Shown here: positions 1 through 10,500 of the stretch, one piece after another
Layout of the letters: the number at the start of each line of letters is the position of its first letter
How positions within the stretch are numbered: the stretch's first letter is position 1
Assembly (NCBI GenBank): GCA_048213135.1
Contig: PS015038.1
Span: forward strand, 251,735-275,111
Direction: 5' to 3'
Source: Reclinomonas americana ATCC 50394
Taxonomy: Eukaryota; Jakobida; Jakobea; Jakobida
DNA: 23,377 nucleotides
Notes under the pieces: model-generated
Database searches by the model: none
What the model was told of the DNA's origin: nothing
Seen by the model: only the letters and a program-made list of their open reading frames with translations
Program-made: the position numbers and the translations under genes

Positions 1-3000
1 GAAAGAGAAGAAGAAAGAGAAGAAGAAGGGAGGAGGCGGTGATGGTGGAGGCAAGCGAGGTGGCGTGGTAGGCGGAGGGGGACGCGAGTGAGTTTTGACA
101 AACAGCCGATACTCGTCATGCTTGATGTTGTCTAATTTCCGCCATATGATCATGCAGTCGCTTGCCACGTGCCTCCGACCCGTCTGGCTCCTCTGACCCG
201 CTGCCTGAGAGTCTGAGGTGAGTGCTCTTGGTGCCTCAGTGAGTTGTGCACAGAGCTCCTGATTGAGATCCGCTGTTCGATTTTTGCTTGCAGCGATGAC
301 GCTCCTGCTGATGCCCCAGCCGACCTGACTCTGCACGCGAGCAAGGGGTGAGTGCATGGACGCACAATGTGCGACCCTCCTTCTTCGCTCACCACCATGT
401 TGGCCGCAGTGCCGTCAACTACATGCGTCTCTGCCGAGGACTCGATGCCGTGTCATTCGCCCTGCAGAAGCTGGTTGACAGAAGACTGCCCGAGTTTTGT
501 CTCGAGCATGATGTGGACGTCAGGCACTGGTGGGCGGCGGAGCCTCCTGAGCGGTGCGCTTTCCCCTGGTTGCTGTTGCTGCTCGGCTGCTGATGTTCAC
601 GAAATCTTTTTTGCCAGCCTGTTCGACAACAAGGGGGAGGCACTGTTTCCTCTTGTTGTTAAAAAGTACGCCGAGTACACCCAGATGATGCAAGCTTGGT
701 ACAACAGCTTTGACTTCTGGAAGGAGCACCGCGACACTGCGCGTCGTCCAAGTTCCGCTTCATTCGATGTAACCCTCACTGTCGGCATTCTGTTTCAGTG
801 CGGCGTTAACATCGACGGCAAAGTGACGCTCTTGGTTGAAAACCAGAAGGCGGTAAGTAGATGCACTTAGCCTCGAGCCTGTGGCATGCACTCACCGAGT
901 ACGACCACTAGCGAGGCAATCTCGGACTTATTCGCGACGCGCGCAACGACGAAAGCCACAAGGATACTCACATCGCCACGGACAGGGAGGTGACCGACCT
1001 GCTGGGCGACCTCGACGGGAAGAAACCTGGCCTGTGTATCAGGTGCCTTCGCTCTCTCGACTTGGACGCCGGGACGCTGGAGGCTGCCGAAACTATGGTC
1101 AAGGAAGCGCGCACTGGTACGTCTATGCAGCAGACCGACATGCCACTATTACAAAACCTGACTGGCTGTGCTCTCTCATTTGATTGCAGCTCACATCACG
1201 TACAACAACTTGGACGAGGAGTTGAAGTGGGTGTGCAGACGCACAGTCGAAGCCGTCTCAAATATCTCTGACGCCGAGCTTCTGGTGGATCTTCATTGCA
1301 AGCCTCACGAGCCCAATGGCACCGAAACGTTGCTACTGACGGAGGTAAACAACAGATTCATGTGCTGCAGTTTTACTTTGTCTGAGCTCACCAACGTGGA
1401 CCACCGCGCGCCCAGTTGATGAAGTTCTCCACGAGAGGCCAGCACGAGCGTGTGCTCCTACTTCTTGGGCACAGTGGCGCTGGCAAGACGACGGCACTCA
1501 CTCAACTTGCTTGCGCAATGGCGGAGGCGTATCTTAATGCCACCGACAACAAGAGCAGATTGCCGCTTCACGTGTCGCTGTCGTCGATTCACAATCCGCA
1601 AGAACAGCTGCTTGAAAAGGTTCTCGAGCAGCTCGTACCGGCTGTGCGTTGGACGGCCGAGTCGAACGCCGAGGCTGTGAACACCTTACGCAGGCGTCCT
1701 CTACTCATTATTTTGGACGGGTATGAGGAGGTTCATTGCCGCGACAATCTCTTCAAGACGAGTGGGGTACGTGCGCTGTGTTTATGTTGGGCACTTCTTG
1801 CCGACGATATCAATTGTCGTCTTCTTGTCGCAGCTCGCTCTCTGCAACAACGTCAAGGTGATTATTTCCTGCCGCAAGGACTATGCAAACGGCCTCGCAG
1901 GTGGCAAAGTGCGAGTACAACTGGCCGACAACAAGCACAGAAGACAGCGCGACTACTCGGCGCACTTTGCCCCGGAGCCACTCAGCGGCACTGGAGTGGA
2001 ACAGAGGCTGGTGGTACGCCGGATCAGGAAGCTTACCGACGGTCAGCTTGACGAGATCAAGACCAATTGGAAGCAGCAACAGCAACAACGCCGTCCCGAC
2101 GCTGTCGCTGACGTTGCATTGGTGGATCGCTTGGGTCGGGACGACGATAAGCTGCACAAGCTGCTGCGCAATCCGTTCATGCTTCGAGTGGCGTTGACGG
2201 TGTTGGAGTCGCCGGATGCAGCAACAGCTTTCAAGTCCAAGAGATCGCTGCTCGACAAGTTTCTTCGTAGTTGGTTCGAGCGCCACTCGGTGACCTGGTC
2301 TCGCGATCGTCAGTACTCGGCGCGTGAACCCACGTTGACTGCGTGCCTCATGTTCTGCGAGGGACTGGCCAAGAGAATGTTCATGTACGATCGCGTTGTG
2401 ATTCAGCGTGATGCTCCAGCGGCCGACGAAGAGGACATTGCGGCTGTTCTCGACGGTGCTCCGCGCCGGATTGTCGCCAGCCAGGCACCTCGGCCTGCCA
2501 GTCGCGCCGCAAGTGACCAGGACGATGAGTTTGCGGTGTTCTTTGAGCCGCGATTCGAGCACCTGTTGGCCTGCTGTCCGATTGCTCGGCGTGGCAACTC
2601 GTGGGCCTTCCACCACTCCCTGTACCGCTTGCACTGCATCGCCCGTCACGTTTTCGTGTTCGATGAACGCACTTGGGGGGAGGCAGAACCGTTGACGGTG
2701 GAAGAAGTTCGCAGTCACCTGCTCGGCGTGCGACCGCTGAACGACGAGACGCAGCTGTTGGCGCATCTGGCTGAGGAGGTGTGCACTTCCTCGCGACTGC
2801 AGCAGCGGCTGTGGGAGATCATCACGTTGTCCAAGTTCGACAATGACGAGCGAACGGTGACGGCGGCGGCCAATGCGGCGACTCTGCTGTGCTATTCGAG
2901 TGTGCCGTTCAGTGGCCGTGACTTGCAAGGCGCTCGGCTGCGTGGCGCCGATTTGCGCGACGCCGTCATGCATCGTACCGATCTTTCGCGAGCTGATCTG

Positions 3001-5478
3001 CGCGAGGTGAACCTCTGCCAGGCGTTTTGTCGTGACGCCAATTTCACGGGTAGCAACATGACTGGTACGCGACTCTTGTTGCCGCTGCGAGCTCGAGGTC
3101 AAGATGACGGGAGTATCAATGCACTGTGTTTGGCGTACCCGTATCATGCCATCATTAGCGGCGGCGACGACGGCACTCTGCGTGTGTGGGACGCACAGCA
3201 CCGCACACTGGTCGAGACCATACGCGATCAGCTTCTCGCAGAGGATGCGAGAGGAGGGCGTAGCAGTGCAATTCAAGCTGTTGCTTTTGACGTTGTGCAC
3301 GGCTGCGACACGATTGCGGTTGGCGTTGCCACCGGCAAGAAAAGCAACAGGTTGCAGCGCTCTCTTGTTTTGCTGTCTCGACCGCACGCTGACGGTGGAG
3401 TATGGCAAGAGTCTGCTGACGGTTGGTCACGAGCATCTGCTGATGTTGCAGAATCCGTGTACTCGGTCGCCATCTTGTCCAGTGAAGGGATTGTCGCCGC
3501 CGGCTTCACCAACAAGATGCGACTGTGGCAGCTGTGTGACGGCGATGGCATTCTTCACGAAAACAAGCCCTTCCAAACTCTAGATACCGACGGAACGGTG
3601 AAAACTGTGGCCTTTTTCAACACCACCTCTGGCGACCACGTGCTTGCTGCCGGAACCAGCCGTGGTGCCATCATGCTTTACATGTACGACGACGACACTG
3701 GTTTGTTCAGCAAAGCTGGTGGCGTTGCAACTGGCCGCGAAGAAGCCCGGGTTTCGGCCTCCGTGAATTGTATTGTTGTCAAGCCGATGCCGATGCTGTC
3801 AGCAACAGGAGCACCAGACGCGGGCATCCTCGCACAGCTCATCAGTTGTGGCGACGACAAGATTGTCCGACTCTGGAACGTGAAGGGCAACGCTGTTGGC
3901 GGGCTGCAGCTGGTGGAGGAGCGGCGCTTTGTTGGCTCTGGTCGACCGTTATTCTCTGTGGCCGTGAGCCCCGACGGCGAGTTCGTTGTCAGCAGCAACG
4001 CCTACAAGACCGTGTACGTGTGGTCGTTGAGCAACGGAAGATTGGCTCGACAGTTCTACGGTCACCATGGCGCGGTGAAGGCGGTGGTCACTGACGGCGA
4101 CGGCCACTCATGTTTCAGTGGTGGCGAAGGCGGGGCAATTTTCCGGTGGCCTCTTCCGGCGGCTCGTGACAGTGTCGGCGCGAGTGATACTGTGAGCGCA
4201 GAGGAGATGCGACGTGACGATAAGCTGGCCCGCGGCAAGTCGAAATGCATGATGTGGCCCGCCGGCGGCCAGCACTTTTTCTTGGGCGGCTACGACGGTG
4301 TTGTTCGTGAGGTCTGCGTTGCGGATGGCCGACTGCAGCATCAGTTTGTACCGCCCACCGAACGGCTCAGGGCAGTGCACGAGATGCTGTGGGTGCCGAC
4401 ACCAAGTGCCGCCTGTGACGGCCTATTGGTGACGGGTGGTTACGACAGATTTATTCGAGTGTGGGAACTTGAACGTGGCGCGCCCGACTACCGCCTCGTG
4501 CGAACAATGACCGGTCACAGCGACTACGTGATGACGCTGGCAATGGCACACGACGATCGCGGAATCGGTATTATCAGCTGCAGCATCGATGGAACCGTTC
4601 GGCGCTGGTCACTGGCTACTGGAGACCAAGAATGGTGCTTCAATAACCCACGTCCATCGTCCAAGAGAGAAGGACAACCGGCGGCGTATCACACGTTGGT
4701 GGTCGATCCGTATGAAGAGCACGTGATTTGTGCCGACGGACAAGGGTTTGTTGACGTCGTTCGACTGGTCGACGGGGAAGCGGTCGGTGGATGGCAGGCG
4801 TTGGAGGGCGAGATCAAGTCGATTCTCCTGGACGGTGGCCGTGGAAATCGGCGACTGCTGACTGGTGGCGCAGATTCCGCGATTCGAGTGTGGGAGTGGC
4901 CATTGCCTGGCAGTGGTGACGCGCCAACACTGCTGCTCTCACTCCCCGGCTTCACGCAGCGCGTGGTGGCCATGCATCTGATACCGGAGGGGGCTAGCGA
5001 TGGCTCTCGATCGCGCTTCCTGGTGTGCGCCAGTGGCTGTGCTGTGCAAGTGTGGTCGATTGAGGACGATGTCGTAGATGGCCAGCGACTCCTCTACTCG
5101 CTGAATGATGCACACTCGTCGCTGATATACGACATTGCGTTGTCGAGCGACGGCCGTCACGTTATCAGCGTGGGCGCCGACAGTGCCATCCGCGTGTGGG
5201 AACTGCCGGCTGACGCTGCACGGCTGCGGTACGTGCACGTGTTGATGCTGTCCTTTCCCTGCCTTATTTCACTGACACCGCCGATGTTACACATGTGCAG
5301 ACACGGCAAGCACGTGCTGCTGCAGAAGACGTTTGGCATGTTCGACTGCTACTTTGCGGGCTGTCGTGTCGACGGCGTCCGTGGACTCGACGACGCAACA
5401 ATGGACTGGTTCCGTCAGACCGCAGCATGCGAGAGTTCCACTGTCGTTGTGCCAATGTGGAGCTATCCTTCGCCGTGA
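1..5478 (+). CDS. STAND/NLR-like protein: HEPN-like region, NACHT NTPase, pentapeptide repeats, WD40 repeats (5' partial)
   Basis: Exons read as <1-87, 158-217, 294-347, 410-553, 618-852, 912-1116, 1190-1344, 1416-1766, 1834-5228 and 5301-5478. All phases agree, giving about 1,620 visible residues with no start codon, so the 5' end lies outside the window. In order: a basic Gly/Lys-rich stretch (residues 1-30); a Pro/Ser/Ala linker; a helical region with motif RNDESH (204-209); a P-loop GHSGAGKT (331-338) and Walker B LLIILDGYEE (409-418) typical of NACHT/STAND ATPases; a sensor-like IISCRKDY near 440; pentapeptide repeats (about 788-846); then about 13 WD40-type units to the end. By family knowledge, such proteins are cytosolic signal-transduction switches: ligand sensing by the repeats, nucleotide-driven oligomerisation by NACHT, output by the N-terminal domain. 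That role here is inferred from architecture. The ligand and output are unknown. Confidence 0.88.
410..1116 (+). other. Possible HEPN-like N-terminal effector region of the NACHT gene
   Basis: Exons 410-553, 618-852 and 912-1116 encode an alpha-helical-looking region. It starts near VNYMRLCRGLD and contains IRDARNDESHK. R204 to H209 fits the R-x4-6-H signature of HEPN domains, some of which are metal-independent RNases. HEPN-type modules are known to precede STAND NTPases in some animal and prokaryotic proteins. The motif is short and could arise by chance; only a structure or profile comparison would settle it. Confidence 0.4.
1416..1766 (+). other. NACHT/STAND NTPase core (Walker A and B exon)
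   Basis: This single 117-codon exon carries both nucleotide-binding motifs. GHSGAGKT is the P-loop, and the hydrophobic strand ending in LDGYEE is the Walker B. The acidic pair after the Gly-Tyr matches the extended Walker B of NACHT-type ATPases. The downstream exon opens with a hydrophobic strand and IISCRKDY, where STAND ATPases have their sensor Arg/Ser. Helical sequence at roughly 2000-2900 fits the winged-helix and superhelical part that usually follows. Confidence 0.82.
2905..3081 (+). other. Pentapeptide-repeat segment
   Basis: Consecutive five-residue units of the A(D/N)LxX type are visible: DLQGA, RLRGA, DLRDA, DLSRA, DLREV, then NFTGS. This predicts a short right-handed quadrilateral beta-helix of about 11 units between the NTPase and the WD40 region. 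Such repeats often act as rigid spacers or binding faces. Confidence 0.8.
3097..5228 (+). other. WD40-repeat region, about 13 units (likely two propellers)
   Basis: Strand-d signatures recur about every 40-55 residues: LRVWD, MRLWQL, VRLWN, VYVWSL, IFRWPL, IRVWEL, VRRWSL, IRVWEW, VQVWSI and IRVWEL. Several are preceded by GGDDG, SCGDD, GGYD or GGADS turns. YGHHG and TGHSDYV give the usual GH dipeptides. Thirteen or fourteen units would make two seven-bladed propellers, the expected ligand-sensing end of a NACHT-WD40 protein. Confidence 0.88.
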
Positions 5479-5583
5479 TAAGCAACACCGCTACCAATGA
5501 ATATTAATGTGTTTGTTTTTATGCCAGCCATCGTCCTTCCCATCTTGTCCTTCCAACCATTCCGTCGTCGTCTCTTGTCACAC
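5479..5583. promoter_or_regulatory. Compact 105-bp spacer: 3' end of NACHT gene and promoter of DUF3228 gene
   Basis: Only 105 bp separate the stop codon of the upstream gene from the chosen ATG of the next. The spacer holds an AT-rich stretch with AATGAATATTAATG (5497-5510) followed by TG/T-rich sequence, as around a polyadenylation site, and then a pyrimidine-rich run before the ATG. No canonical TATA box or AATAAA is seen. The upstream 3' UTR and the downstream promoter must overlap or abut. Confidence 0.4.
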
Positions 5584-6423
5584 ATGTCACGCCGCGGCCT
5601 TATCCTCGCTCTCGACTCGTTCGCCTTTCGCCAGTTCGACGACCCGGCCTACGCCGGCACCAAGCTGCTGAGCTTCGGGCGCGGTGCGTACCCTGCGGAC
5701 CCGGCCGAGGGCAAGCGCGCCTTCCTGGCCGAGTGTGCTCGCCACATTGAGGCGCGTGGCGGTCTCGAGGCCTGCCTGGTGCCAGGGTGAGTTGGCCGTC
5801 TGTACAGGCGTGCACACGACACTTGACGCACACACACACGCTGACGGTGACGCGCATGCAGATACGCGCCTTTCTGCAAGCACGTGTTCCTCCCGAATGA
5901 CTTTACGGATGCTGTGGTGGGCGACATGCTGATCACGGAGGCCAACCAGTCGCTGCTGAGGTGCTTGACAGGGGAGAAGAGGCCAGTGACAAAGAGAGAG
6001 AATGTGCACTGACCAGCGTGACCCAGATCGGGCTATGTGGCGCGCAATGCGCGCGAGTTGCCGGTGTTGAGTCGCTGGTTCCCGCGTGAGGCTGTGGCGG
6101 ATCAAGTGCCGCGTGCCGAGTTCCTCGACCTCATTCTGTACTCGCGGGAGCAGATGATCTCCGAGTGCGCGTCGCAGGGACAAGGCGCTCCCGAGGTGGT
6201 CTTGTTTGCGGCGGATGGCGACCTGGTGGCGGCCGCCGAGGCCTGGGAGTGGGCGGTGATCTCTGTGAAGGCGCAGTCGGAGGACCGTGAGCTGCCAATG
6301 TCGCCAATCACAGCCATGCGCAATGCGCTGGGCAAGGAGGAGGGCGGCTCGGGCGTGCCGATTGATCGCGAGGCCTACAACGCGTCGGTGGCGTACTGGG
6401 AGAAGCACGCGATGATTGTGTAA
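5584..6423 (+). CDS. DUF3228 family protein
   Basis: Three exons, 5584-5786, 5862-5960 and 6027-6423, give a 232-residue protein with phases matching at both junctions. I recognise the DUF3228 family by YAPFCKHVFLPNDFTDA near the start of exon 2, then ARNARELPVLSRWFP, LILYSREQM and PMSPITAMRNALG...EEGGSGVPIDREAY toward the C-terminus. The family occurs in bacteria and eukaryotes and has no established biochemical role that I can name; no catalytic site is assigned here. An insert between REQM and the WAVISVKAQ strand looks slightly longer and Ala-rich. I chose the ATG at 5584 because it sits just before the conserved region. In-frame ATGs at 5497 and 5521 would add a hydrophobic N-terminal stretch that could be a targeting sequence, so the start is uncertain. 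The intron at 5961-6026 contains an in-frame stop, so splicing is required. Confidence 0.85.
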
Positions 6424-6444
6424 GGAAAAACACGAGTAGTACAC
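6424..6444. other. 21-bp tail-to-tail spacer between convergent genes
   Basis: The stop codon of the DUF3228 gene ends at 6423 and the stop codon of the opposing crotonase gene occupies 6445-6447. With this spacing each mature 3' UTR must run into the other gene's coding strand, or polyadenylation must occur almost immediately after the stop. Confidence 0.7.
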
Positions 6445-7464
6445 TTATAGCTTGGCGATCAGCGGAGGTGTGTTCATGGGCCGCCCGCCACGCCCCTTGC
6501 CGTGGTGCGCAAACTCAGTGGCGCCCTGCACGCTCTCACCCGACTTGAGCACCTCCATGCCGAGACGGAACTCGTTGCGCATGGCCTCCGACAANNNNNN
6601 NNNNNNNNNNNNNNNNNNNNNNNNNNNNNNNNNNNNNNNNNNNNNNNNNNNNNNNNNNNNNNNNNNNNNNNNNNNNNNNNNNNNNNNNNNNNNNNNNNNN
6701 NNNNNNNNNNNNNNNNNNNNNNNNNNNNNNNNNNNNNNNNNNNNNNNNNNNNNNNNNNNNNNNNNNNNNNNNNNNNNNNNNNNNNNNNNNNNNNNNNNNN
6801 NNNNNNNNNNNNNNNNNNNNNNNNNNNNNNNNNNNNNNNNNNNNNTCGGCAAAACACTCCGAACCGTGCCGTCTCGTCGCACACTCGCAGATCGGCCCAC
6901 AGTGCCAGCTCCAACCTGCAGCCCGGCACTCAATATGTTGCCTCGTCATCTTTACGGCTTTCCCTCTCGTGGACTCACCCACCGGCGACAGCATAGCCCG
7001 ACACGGCGGCAATCACCGGCTTGCTCAGGCGCATCCGTGTCGGTCCCATGGGCCCCACTGGTGAGTTGATCTCCAGCAGGTTTGGTGTGCCCGCGGCCAC
7101 GCCCTTCAGATCCGCTCCACTGTGCACGCGTGGGCGAGGAGGCACGCGAGAAAAGAGATCACAAAAAAAAAGCCGAACACACACCTGCAAAAGGTCCCGT
7201 GTCGACCATGCAAAATGGCCACGGAGAAGCGCGGATCGCTATCAAACTCGGTAAAGGCCGCAAAGAGCGCCTCGGCAGTCGCGCGATCGACAGCGTTCTT
7301 GCGCTGTAAGTAGTGACAACTTATGCATTAGCATTTTTCGCGCCATTCTTTCTCTCTCTCTGTGTGTCTTGCTGTGTTACCTCGGCTCGATTGATCTCCA
7401 CGAGGAAGACAGGCGCCTGATCGCGAGTGACAACGACGCTGGCTTCTTGGTCGCCTGCGTGCAT
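6445..7464 (-). CDS. Enoyl-CoA hydratase/isomerase family protein with C-terminal peroxisomal signal (interrupted by a gap)
   Basis: Reading down the minus strand, exons are 7464-7381, 7303-7185, 7119-6979 and 6915-6846. Then come the N gap 6845-6595 and the final part 6594-6445. The start MHAGDQEASVVVTRD fits a crotonase N-terminus. SGADLKGVA (68-76) is the first oxyanion-hole segment and GYAVAGGLELALWADLR the second. E117 aligns with the first catalytic Glu of enoyl-CoA hydratases. Twenty residues later, where the second Glu is expected (FGxxE), the sequence reads FGVFC, so that residue is absent and the exact reaction is uncertain. The last residues, LIAKL, end in AKL, a canonical PTS1, so a peroxisomal matrix location and a role in acyl-CoA metabolism are inferred. 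About 84 residues are hidden; the frames on either side differ by one over the 251 N, so the gap is mis-sized or holds an intron. Confidence 0.85.
6595..6845. other. Assembly gap (251 N) inside the crotonase gene
   Basis: This is a run of N. Its length is close to the roughly 84 residues missing from a typical crotonase between the FGVFC segment and the C-terminal helix, so it is probably a size-estimated gap and not an insertion. Confidence 0.95.
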
Positions 7465-7528
7465 TTTGTTTGTCTGTCGAACCAACAGAGAGGCGCACTT
7501 TCGTTTTTTTGCGCGCGTGTTGGGCGCG
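7465..7528. promoter_or_regulatory. 64-bp divergent (bidirectional) promoter region
   Basis: The crotonase start codon (minus, 7464-7462) and the WD40/coiled-coil gene start codon (plus, 7529-7531) are separated by only 64 bp. The interval has a T-run (7504-7510) followed by a CpG-rich GCGCGCGTGTTGGGCGCG stretch just before the plus-strand ATG. No TATA box is visible. Both 5' UTRs and the shared promoter must fit here, or the transcripts overlap. Confidence 0.5.
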
Positions 7529-10500
7529 ATGGAGCTTGACAAGCTCGAAGGTTTGTGCATGGCATACACGCACACATACGAGAGCACGTTGAAGAGAGAG
7601 AGAGAGAGTGTGCGCGTTTGTGTGAAAGTGGTGGCCATTGCGCGCTCACTCTCTCTTGTGTGTGTCTCACAGGCGTGGAGGCTGGTGTGCGATGCTTGAC
7701 GCACTGCCCGCCTGCACCATCGCGCGTGCTTGCTGCAGTCTTGTCGCCCTCACAGCAGCAGCAAAGAGGACGACGCGACTCATTGTCGAATCGACCGGGC
7801 GTGGCATCGCCCAGTACGATTGTGACGACTGCCGATGTGTCGGGAGTGGTGTGGGTGGCTGGTCGATCGGGAGGCTTGATTAACATTCTGAGCACGGTGT
7901 GTGTGTGTGTGTGCAGACTGGTGTGATTGCAATGATGGTGGTGACTCACTCACACACACACATGCACGCTTGTTTGTGTGTGGTGCAGAACGGCGATCCA
8001 CTGCACTCGATTCACACGGGATCGACGCATGTGTTGTGTGCAGCATCGATTGGCAAGTATGTGTGGCTTGGATTGGCGAATGGACAGGTGTGACATAGCC
8101 ACTCTCTATCTCTTTGCCACACACACTCACCTGCCGCCGGCTGTGCGAAGGTGTCGGTGTACGAGGCCATGACGGGAGCGTTCATTCGGTTCCTGATTGG
8201 CGTGCGAGTCAAGGGCGGCATCAATTCGATTCTGCCCGTCGTCTCGTTCAATCATGTGGGCGATCCGTCGGGCGATGTGTGGCTGGCATGCACCGATTGG
8301 AGCACGCGCATTGTGCACACGGACACGGAACGCGAGACGCAGGTCATTCGCATGCACTCCAATCTGGTCAGCTGCCTGTGCAAGTCGGCAAAGTATGTTT
8401 TTAGTGGCAGCGCCGATCATGTGATTTTGTCGTACGACATTCGTACGCACGATGTGCTGTGTGCGTTGGAGGGACACGCCGATGCGGTGGTGGCGTTGTG
8501 TGTGGACGAGCAGTTTTTGTACTCGTCGTCGGCCGATGGACGGCTCATGATTTGGGATGCTGAGGTGTGTGCATGAACGGCAAAGTGAGCCCATGAGATC
8601 CTGTCCTCCTCACTGCCCACCTCCGCCCTCCCGCAGACGTTTGAGCCGACGCACGGCGTGTGGATGTTTGAGCAGCCGGTGACCTCGTTGCTGTCGTTCA
8701 CCGGTCTTTTGTGGTGTGGCTCGTACCAGCAGATTGCAATCATTGATGCGCGGGTGCGTAGGCTCCACATGCTTCTGCATTGCATGCTTTGACTGACACA
8801 CACCGCGCAGAGCAATGTGGTCAGCAAGTCGCGTCAAGTATCAACGTCGTGGGTGCTGTGCATTGCGGAAGTGTGTGAGCTGGTGTGGATGGGCGACGGC
8901 GAAGGCAATGTGCACGTGTGGAAGAGTGAGGTGCGTCTGTTTGCGAGCGAGTCTTACGCCTTGCTTCGACGCTGATGTATTGGTGCTTGTCAGCTGGAAC
9001 TGGAGCGAACACCGGCTTCGCCGGCGCCAGTGTGGATGCGAGCTGGCGCACGCTCGATTCCCGAAGACACGAACTTTGCTTTTCGTGCCAACCACTCGCC
9101 TGGTCAGCACCGAAAGCAGCTGGGTCGAGCGGCCAGCACCTCCAGTATTGTTGCGTGCACTCCACGCGCACGATATTGCACAGTACGTGTTGTGTGATAT
9201 GTGGTTGTCTGTATATAGAGTGCCATGTCGTCGGCACGATCGGCGGCTGCCGAGTTCTCGGCGGAGCAAGTGGCGCTGGCTCGTCTGGCTGGACACGTGC
9301 TGTTGCGCGCCACACCCGACGTGGTGTGGAGTCTGACACGTGCCGGTGCAACGGCCACATTAGTGCGGTCGTCGGTGTGTGCTCCCGCCGCCGCTGTTCC
9401 AATCGTCTCCATTGCTTTGTTCCTCACTCGCTTCTCCACCACAGACTTGCGAACTGATCCAGCAGGTCGACATTCTCACCGGGCACGTCATGTGCGCATG
9501 CACGGTGGGACCGTACGTGTGGACTGGACTCTTGAGTGGCGAGGTTCGATTTCACGTGTTCTCCACCCAGCCAATGCTGGGCTTCGCTCGCTCGCTCACT
9601 CACGTCGGCTGGTTCACAGATTCCTGTCTATGACGCGCACACGGGTGAATTTGTGCGCAAGCTGCGACACGCACATGTACCTGGCGGAATATTATGCATG
9701 CTTGCCGATGTGGAGGAGGGGCGCGATCGCAAACTGTCGGGAGTTTCGTCTCTTTTCCATATCTGCTGCAGTCGACACACACGCGTGTTCGCTGACAGCA
9801 TTCTCGCAGAATGTGTGGATTGGTGGCGTCGACTGGGCGGTGCGCATCATTGCGCTGCCGTCGTGTCGCGAAGCACGTTGCATTCAGAAGCACTCTGATC
9901 GTGTCACGTGCCTTGCGGCGAATCGCGATTTCGTGTTCTCCGGCAGCGCCGACTGCTCCGTGTTTGTTCACGACAAGACGGTGCGCGCGCCGGTTGATTG
10001 GACTCCGCCCCCACATGTTGCGACTGACACTCGATTGTTTGTTCGTCACAGACGGGAGCCGTGGTGCAGTCGTTTGAGGGCCACTTGTACCCCATCACCG
10101 CGCTGTTGTGTGTCGACGATTTGTTGTTCTCGGCTTCGGGTGACGGATACCTCATGGTGTGGAACTTGAAGGTGTGTTGCTCGTGGTCAGTTCTCTCTTC
10201 CTCCATCTTTCCTTGCAGCTCAATGTGCATCGTTGACACGCAGACACTGCCGCTGCCGCAACCGCAACCGGGCGCATGGCTGTTCCCCGACGCTGTCACT
10301 GCCATGGCATTTTTCGAGAACGAACTGTGGTGTGCACATGGCGAGCGCATCACGCTGATCGACATTGAGGTGCGTCTCGTCGCTTTGTCCACTCACTTGT
10401 GCCATTGCGTGCGCTCATGCGTGTTGCTGGACTGCAGTCGGGCACAGTGATTCGCTCGCATCGCTGCTCAACGTCGGCCATCATGTGCATGGAAGTGGTC

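Noticed and set aside
1723-1833. ATG at 1723 as the start of an intronless 1,251-codon gene
   Set aside because: That stretch overlaps the Walker B exon out of frame, then reads through the 1767-1833 intron. The spliced model joins the P-loop exon in phase and completes the NACHT domain.
1810-3408. A 532-codon open frame on the minus strand opposite the NACHT gene
   Set aside because: It is a codon-bias shadow of a GC-rich coding exon. It has low-complexity composition, no recognisable domain, and overlaps a well-supported plus-strand protein.
5229-5300. In-frame, stop-free introns of 3n length (also 13179-13253, 14287-14349, 19875-19946, 21014-21085) as real coding sequence or regulated retention
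   Set aside because: Good splice sites are present, and the translated inserts (Cys/Val or aromatic-rich) do not fit their surroundings. With about 49 introns this many 3n stop-free cases is about what chance gives.
9225-9374. ATG at 9225 as the start of a separate second WD40 gene
   Set aside because: The preceding exon (8994-9149) joins in phase, and the linker between propellers 1 and 2 continues without a promoter-like break.
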